Source: an uncultured Pelosinus sp. (GTDB lineage Bacteria > Bacillota > Negativicutes > UMGS1260). Taken from it: a stretch of DNA of 8,627 bases. The stretch is from NCBI GenBank assembly GCA_900550105.1, contig URQW01000109.1, positions 1-8,627 on the forward strand, in the 5' to 3' direction. Shown piece by piece: positions 5,435-8,627 of the stretch (its first letter is position 1; every line of letters starts with the position of its first letter). Made by a program: the position numbers and the translations under genes. Under the pieces are notes generated by a model. That model was not told the DNA's origin. It made no database searches and saw nothing but the letters and a program-made list of their open reading frames with translations.

Positions 5435-7791
5435 TCTTTTGCAGCCTCCGCTGTTTCCGTCGCTTCCTCAGACGATTTTCCTGCCAACAAGGCCGTTTTA
5501 AGGACTTCATCCATATGCTCTACTGGAATAAATTCTAGACTCCGTTTTACATTTTGCGGCAATTCCTCAAGATCACGTTTGTTTTCCGCTGGTAAAAGAA
5601 TGGTTTTAATGCCAGCACGATGCGCCGCCAGAACTTTTTCTTTTATACCACCGACAGCAAGAACGCGGCCACGTAACGTAATTTCGCCAGTCATAGCTAA
5701 ATCGCCTCGAATCGGTCTGTCGCTTAGCGCTGAAACGATCGCTGTAGCCATGGTAATACCGGCTGACGGGCCATCCTTAGGAATTGCGCCTTCTGGTAAA
5801 TGCACATGAATATCTAGTTTTTCGTGAAACTCTTCATCAATGCCAAGAAGCTGCGCCCGATTGCGAATATAGCTAAAGCCAGCCTGAGCACTTTCCTGCA
5901 TAACTTCGCCTAACTGTCCAGTCAAGGTTAGTTTCCCTTTGCCCTTCATGGTCGAAACTTCTACAGGTAAAACATCGCCGCCCACTTCCGTCCAAGCCAG
6001 CCCTGTCGCTACGCCAACCTGAGGCTCTTTTTCCGCAGCAGAATGCCGGAATTTCGGACTACCCAAAAAGACATGAATGTTTTGCGGTGTAACTTTAACA
6101 CGCGAACGCTTATTCTGGACGATTTGACGGGCCACCTTACGGCAAAGACCAGCAATACTGCGTTCTAAGCCGCGGACTCCCGCTTCGCGCGTATAGTCAC
6201 GAATAATCTTTTGAATCGCCGCGTCGGAAAATGAAATTTGTTTCTCCGTAAGACCATGTTCTTTCGTCTGTTTACTAACCAAATACTGTTTAGCAATCTG
6301 CACCTTTTCTTCTTCCGTATAGCCAGGAATCTGAATCACTTCCATACGGTCTAACAGCGGCCGGGGAATATTATGCATCACATTCGCCGTAACAATCCAA
6401 AGCACGCGCGATAAATCAAAGGGCAGTTCTACATAATGATCACTAAAGGTATTGTTCTGTTCAGGGTCTAGCACTTCCAGCAACGCGGAAGACGGATCGC
6501 CTCTAAAATCAGCGCTCATTTTATCAATTTCATCTAGCAAAAAGACCGGATTTTTTGAACCAACTGTCCGCATCCCCTGAATAATCCGACCAGGCATAGC
6601 GCCTACATAAGTCCGACGATGACCGCGAATTTCCGCTTCATCACGCACGCCCCCCAAAGAAGCGCGAATAAATTTACGCTCCATTGATCTGGCAATCGAG
6701 CGCGCCAGCGATGTTTTACCAACGCCAGGCGGCCCTACCAAGCAGAGAATTGGTCCTTTCATCTGATCGGTTAATTTGCGAATAGACAAGTACTCTAAAA
6801 TTCTTTCTTTCACTTTTTCCAGACCATAATGATCTTCATCTAGCGTGGCTTCTGCCAAAGTAATATCAAGACGATCTGTAGAAATTTTCGACCAAGGCAA
6901 AGATAGTAGCCAATCGAGATAGGTGCGAATGACGGCGCTTTCCGCCACCATAGGCGGCATTTTTTCCAGACGGTCAATTTCCTTCTTGATTTTTTCCTCT
7001 ACCTCTTTAGGCAGTTCTTGTTCCTTCATGCGCTGACGATATTCTTCCACCTCGGCCGCCCGGTCATCCTTATCGCCTAACTCTTTTTGAATGGCCTTCA
7101 TTTGCTCGCGCAAGTAGTATTCCTTCTGGGTTTTTTCCATTTGTTTGCGTACGCGCACATTAATCTTTTTTTCCAGTTCCAATATTTCCATTTCACGGCC
7201 TAATATCTCGCAAAGCTTTTCCAGGCGTTCTTTAATGGTTACTGCATCAAGCAGCGCCTGTTTATCTTCAATCTTCAGAGATAAATGAGTCGCAATCAAA
7301 TCAGTAAGCCGACCCGCTTCTTCTACGGTTACAACCGATACAAGCGTTTCCGGCGGAATTTTCTTGCTCAGCTTCACCCACTGTTCAAATTGGCTGATCA
7401 CTGTACGCGTCAGAGCTTCTATTTCCGGCGTTTTCTGTTCCACTTCCGAAAATTCTTCAATCTCTACGGAATAGTAAGGATCAAACTTAATATAATTTGC
7501 AATTTTAGCCCGATGAAGTCCTTCTACCAAGACTCGAATCGTACCGCCAGGCAGCTTTAATAATTGTTTGATTTCCGCTACCGTGCCAATTTCAAAAATA
7601 TCTTCCGCTTCTGGCTGATCCGTCTGGGCATCTTTCTGTGTTGCCAGCATAATAAGCCGATCATGAACCATCGCCTCTTCTAGGGCGCTGATCGACTTTT
7701 CCCGACCTACATCAAGATGAATAATCATATAAGGATATACCAAGATGCCTCGAAGCGGCAGCAATGGTATCAATTTTTTTTGGTCAGACAT
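5431..7791 (-). CDS. lon: ATP-dependent endopeptidase Lon (LonA)
   Basis: Hexameric cytoplasmic AAA+ protease that degrades misfolded and selected regulatory proteins. The 786-residue protein has the full LonA layout: an N-terminal substrate domain beginning near LIPLLPLRGILVYP; a coiled-coil, charged linker around 195-285; an AAA+ module with Walker A GPPGVGKT (353-360) and Walker B VFLLDEID (416-423); and a C-terminal protease domain with Ser676 in KDGPSAG and Lys719 in GGIKEK, the catalytic dyad. All key residues are intact. The ATG at 7791 has a strong GGAGG seven bases upstream; the frame is open to a GTG at 7818, but that codon lacks a ribosome site and the site itself would then be coding. 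A 180-base gap from lonB with its own leader hairpin suggests separate transcription. No CIRCE or CtsR box is visible, so heat control, if any, uses another route. Confidence 0.98.
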   Translation of the reverse strand: MSDQKKLIPLLPLRGILVYPYMIIHLDVGREKSISALEEAMVHDRLIMLATQKDAQTDQPEAEDIFEIGTVAEIKQLLKLPGGTIRVLVEGLHRAKIANYIKFDPYYSVEIEEFSEVEQKTPEIEALTRTVISQFEQWVKLSKKIPPETLVSVVTVEEAGRLTDLIATHLSLKIEDKQALLDAVTIKERLEKLCEILGREMEILELEKKINVRVRKQMEKTQKEYYLREQMKAIQKELGDKDDRAAEVEEYRQRMKEQELPKEVEEKIKKEIDRLEKMPPMVAESAVIRTYLDWLLSLPWSKISTDRLDITLAEATLDEDHYGLEKVKERILEYLSIRKLTDQMKGPILCLVGPPGVGKTSLARSIARSMERKFIRASLGGVRDEAEIRGHRRTYVGAMPGRIIQGMRTVGSKNPVFLLDEIDKMSADFRGDPSSALLEVLDPEQNNTFSDHYVELPFDLSRVLWIVTANVMHNIPRPLLDRMEVIQIPGYTEEEKVQIAKQYLVSKQTKEHGLTEKQISFSDAAIQKIIRDYTREAGVRGLERSIAGLCRKVARQIVQNKRSRVKVTPQNIHVFLGSPKFRHSAAEKEPQVGVATGLAWTEVGGDVLPVEVSTMKGKGKLTLTGQLGEVMQESAQAGFSYIRNRAQLLGIDEEFHEKLDIHVHLPEGAIPKDGPSAGITMATAIVSALSDRPIRGDLAMTGEITLRGRVLAVGGIKEKVLAAHRAGIKTILLPAENKRDLEELPQNVKRSLEFIPVEHMDEVLKTALLAGKSSEEATETAEAAKE

Positions 7792-7799
7792 AATGTGTC
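7792..7799 (-). promoter_or_regulatory. Spacer immediately upstream of the lon ATG
   Basis: The minus strand reads AAGGAGGACACATT just before the ATG at 7791, so the GGAGG core lies seven bases from the start codon. This strong site selects the ATG over the in-frame GTG at 7818 and gives the usual Lon N-terminus. Confidence 0.7.
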
Positions 7800-7827
7800 C
7801 TCCTTCTCGCCTCTTCACTTTGTACGT

Positions 7828-7857
7828 TCTTATTCCGGTTTAGCAACCGAAATAAGA
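7828..7857 (-). promoter_or_regulatory. Long hairpin in the lon 5' leader
   Basis: Thirteen-base arms (7845-7857 and 7828-7840) with a four-base loop (7841-7844) form an almost perfect stem ending 36 bases before the lon ATG. The single non-Watson-Crick position is a U-G wobble in the minus-strand RNA but a C-A mismatch in the plus-strand RNA, so the structure is better suited to the lon transcript. No T run follows, so it is not a plain intrinsic terminator. It could affect mRNA stability, translation or temperature response; the ribosome site is outside the stem. Confidence 0.55.
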
Positions 7858-7874
7858 GCTGCGGTAATTATTTC

Positions 7875-7888
7875 ATAGGTCAGCCTAT
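7875..7888. repeat. Short imperfect palindrome in the lon upstream region
   Basis: ATAGG (7875-7879) and CCTAT (7884-7888) are complementary arms separated by four bases. It lies 84 bases upstream of the lon ATG and could be a small operator half-site pair. It matches no operator that I recognise, and five-base arms are weak evidence. The rest of 7858-7930 shows no convincing promoter. Confidence 0.2.
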
Positions 7889-7933
7889 CCTATACATATT
7901 CTTACACATTCCCTAAAAATCCTTTCTTTTCTC

Positions 7934-7970
7934 ACAAGAGTAGCCGGGTAAGTTTCCCGGCTGTCCTTGT
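7934..7970 (-). terminator. GC-rich hairpin just after lonB, weak terminator candidate
   Basis: A perfect seven-base-pair stem (AGCCGGG 7942-7948 with CCCGGCT 7956-7962) closes a seven-base loop. An outer five-base stem (ACAAG 7934-7938 with CTTGT 7966-7970) extends it across a small internal loop. It begins two bases after the lonB stop codon. On the lonB strand it is followed by GAGAAAAG rather than T residues; the T run lies on the opposite side. It may act as a pause, a Rho-assisted end or a 3' stabiliser of lonB mRNA. Confidence 0.4.
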
Positions 7971-7971
7971 T

Positions 7972-8625
7972 TTATATTAAATTGATCTTAGCCGGTTCCG
8001 GCACCAGTGTTCTAGAATCGAAACACAATGTCTCCGCAAGAACTTCTTGCAAAGTATCCACAGCAAGAACTTCAATGCCCAAAGATTGAAACCCCTCCTG
8101 TTCATTTTCTCGGGGAATCAAAACTTTTTCGGCTCCGGCTTGCTTTGCCGCTAGCACTTTTGCGAGTACTCCGCCCACAGGTTTAACTAAGCCGCGCAAT
8201 GATAATTCGCCTGTCAGAGCAACTCGGTTGTCAATGGGAATCTGATGAATCGCCGAATATAATGCGGCAGCGATGGTTACGCCAGCGCTAGGCCCATCAA
8301 CCGGTCCGGCCGAAGGAAAATTCACGTGGACATCATAAGACGAAAAATCAATGGAATATTCATTTTTCAATACAGTCATAACATTTTCGATCGATCCTTT
8401 AGCCATACTTTTACGACGAATTAAGCGGCCTTGACTCTGAATTTCTTCCTCATCAACAATTCCTGTTACCGTCAGTTTTCCTTGACCACTATCCACTTTC
8501 GTCGCCGCAACTTCAACTTCCATCATCGCCCCGATGCTAGGACCGCAAATCGCTAAGCCATTGGCAAACCCGACTTGCGGACTTGCCCCAATCTTCGTTT
8601 CCGGCCTCGGGTCGTATTGACTAAA
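7972..8625 (-). CDS. lonB: ATP-dependent protease LonB, C-terminal part (5' end outside window)
   Basis: Second Lon-type protease of Firmicutes; in Bacillus subtilis it is expressed in the forespore. The frame is open to the high-coordinate edge, giving the last 217 residues: the end of the AAA+ part (QYDPRPETKIG, then VGFANGLAI) and the protease domain. The catalytic Ser113 of the fragment lies in DGPSAG (codon 8289-8287) and Lys156 in VLAKVLAAKQAG (codon 8160-8158). TGELSLRGLVKPVGG and SIRRKSMAKGS-like RLIRRKSMAKGS match LonB rather than LonA. An internal ATG at 8526 is not the start, because conserved LonB sequence continues upstream of it. Its position directly before lon repeats the order known from Bacillus, where clpX precedes lonB. 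Confidence 0.95.
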   Translation of the reverse strand, partial: FSQYDPRPETKIGASPQVGFANGLAICGPSIGAMMEVEVAATKVDSGQGKLTVTGIVDEEEIQSQGRLIRRKSMAKGSIENVMTVLKNEYSIDFSSYDVHVNFPSAGPVDGPSAGVTIAAALYSAIHQIPIDNRVALTGELSLRGLVKPVGGVLAKVLAAKQAGAEKVLIPRENEQEGFQSLGIEVLAVDTLQEVLAETLCFDSRTLVPEPAKINLI

Positions 8626-8627
8626 AT

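Noticed and set aside
5231..5809. 192-residue plus-strand open frame across the ysxC-lon junction
   Set aside because: It lies antisense to two well-supported genes, with no recognisable domain and no credible ribosome site; it is a codon-bias shadow. The same applies to the other plus-strand frames (292-555, 438-830, 479-826, 1057-1284, 1521-1730, 2132-2392, 2250-2462, 4463-4645, 4525-4788, 5350-5538, 7285-7560).
7792..7818. Longer Lon starting at GTG 7818
   Set aside because: It would translate through the strong GGAGG site of ATG 7791 and add residues not seen in Lon proteins.
7792..7971. CIRCE or CtsR heat-shock operator upstream of lon
   Set aside because: I looked for TTAGCACTC-N9-GAGTGCTAA and for tandem GGTCAAA-type heptads; neither is present on either strand.
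8526..8526. ATG at 8526 as the start of a small Lon-protease-domain protein
   Set aside because: Conserved LonB sequence continues in frame upstream to the window edge, so this is an internal methionine of a full LonB.

Overview
The window reads as a stretch of chromosome from a low-to-medium GC, anaerobic, Gram-negative-staining Firmicute. My best guess is the Negativicutes, of Sporomusa/Pelosinus type. This rests on several things together: a LonB/LonA tandem with YsxC (a classic Firmicute gene order), a minimal TatA-TatC translocase, a siroheme decarboxylase pair (AhbA/AhbB, the anaerobic heme route), a long-chain polyprenyl diphosphate synthase, and folD-fhs. The genus cannot be fixed from the sequence alone. 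LonB is linked to sporulation in Bacillus, so a spore former is plausible. All ten genes lie on the minus strand; every plus-strand open frame is a shadow. The window contains no mobile element, CRISPR array, tRNA or rRNA.

Layout in transcription order, from high to low coordinates. (1) The 3' part of lonB (to 7972) is followed by a hairpin and a 180-base gap with a second, strong hairpin in the lon leader. (2) lon (7791-5431) overlaps ysxC (5434-4763) by four bases. (3) A 95-base gap with a terminator-like hairpin precedes ahbA (4667-4215) and ahbB (4206-3709), which are tightly packed. (4) A short gap carries a good promoter candidate and an inverted repeat. It is followed by a polyprenyl synthase gene (3626-2652) that ends in a textbook intrinsic terminator (2605-2642). 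(5) A promoter with a perfect -10 box drives a second unit: tatA, tatC, folD and the 5' third of fhs, which runs off the low-coordinate end.

Functionally, the window groups protein quality control and ribosome assembly (LonB, Lon, YsxC), then parts needed to build an anaerobic respiratory chain (heme from siroheme, a quinone side chain, Tat export of folded redox enzymes), then one-carbon folate metabolism (FolD, Fhs), which in acetogens is the methyl branch of the Wood-Ljungdahl pathway. In Bacillus subtilis the clpX-lonB-lonA-ysxC block is followed by hemAXCDBL. Here a different heme step, ahbAB, occupies the same place.

I see no new multi-gene system. The points most worth a second look are regulatory: the lon leader hairpin, the inverted repeat over the polyprenyl synthase promoter, and the TTG start of tatA.
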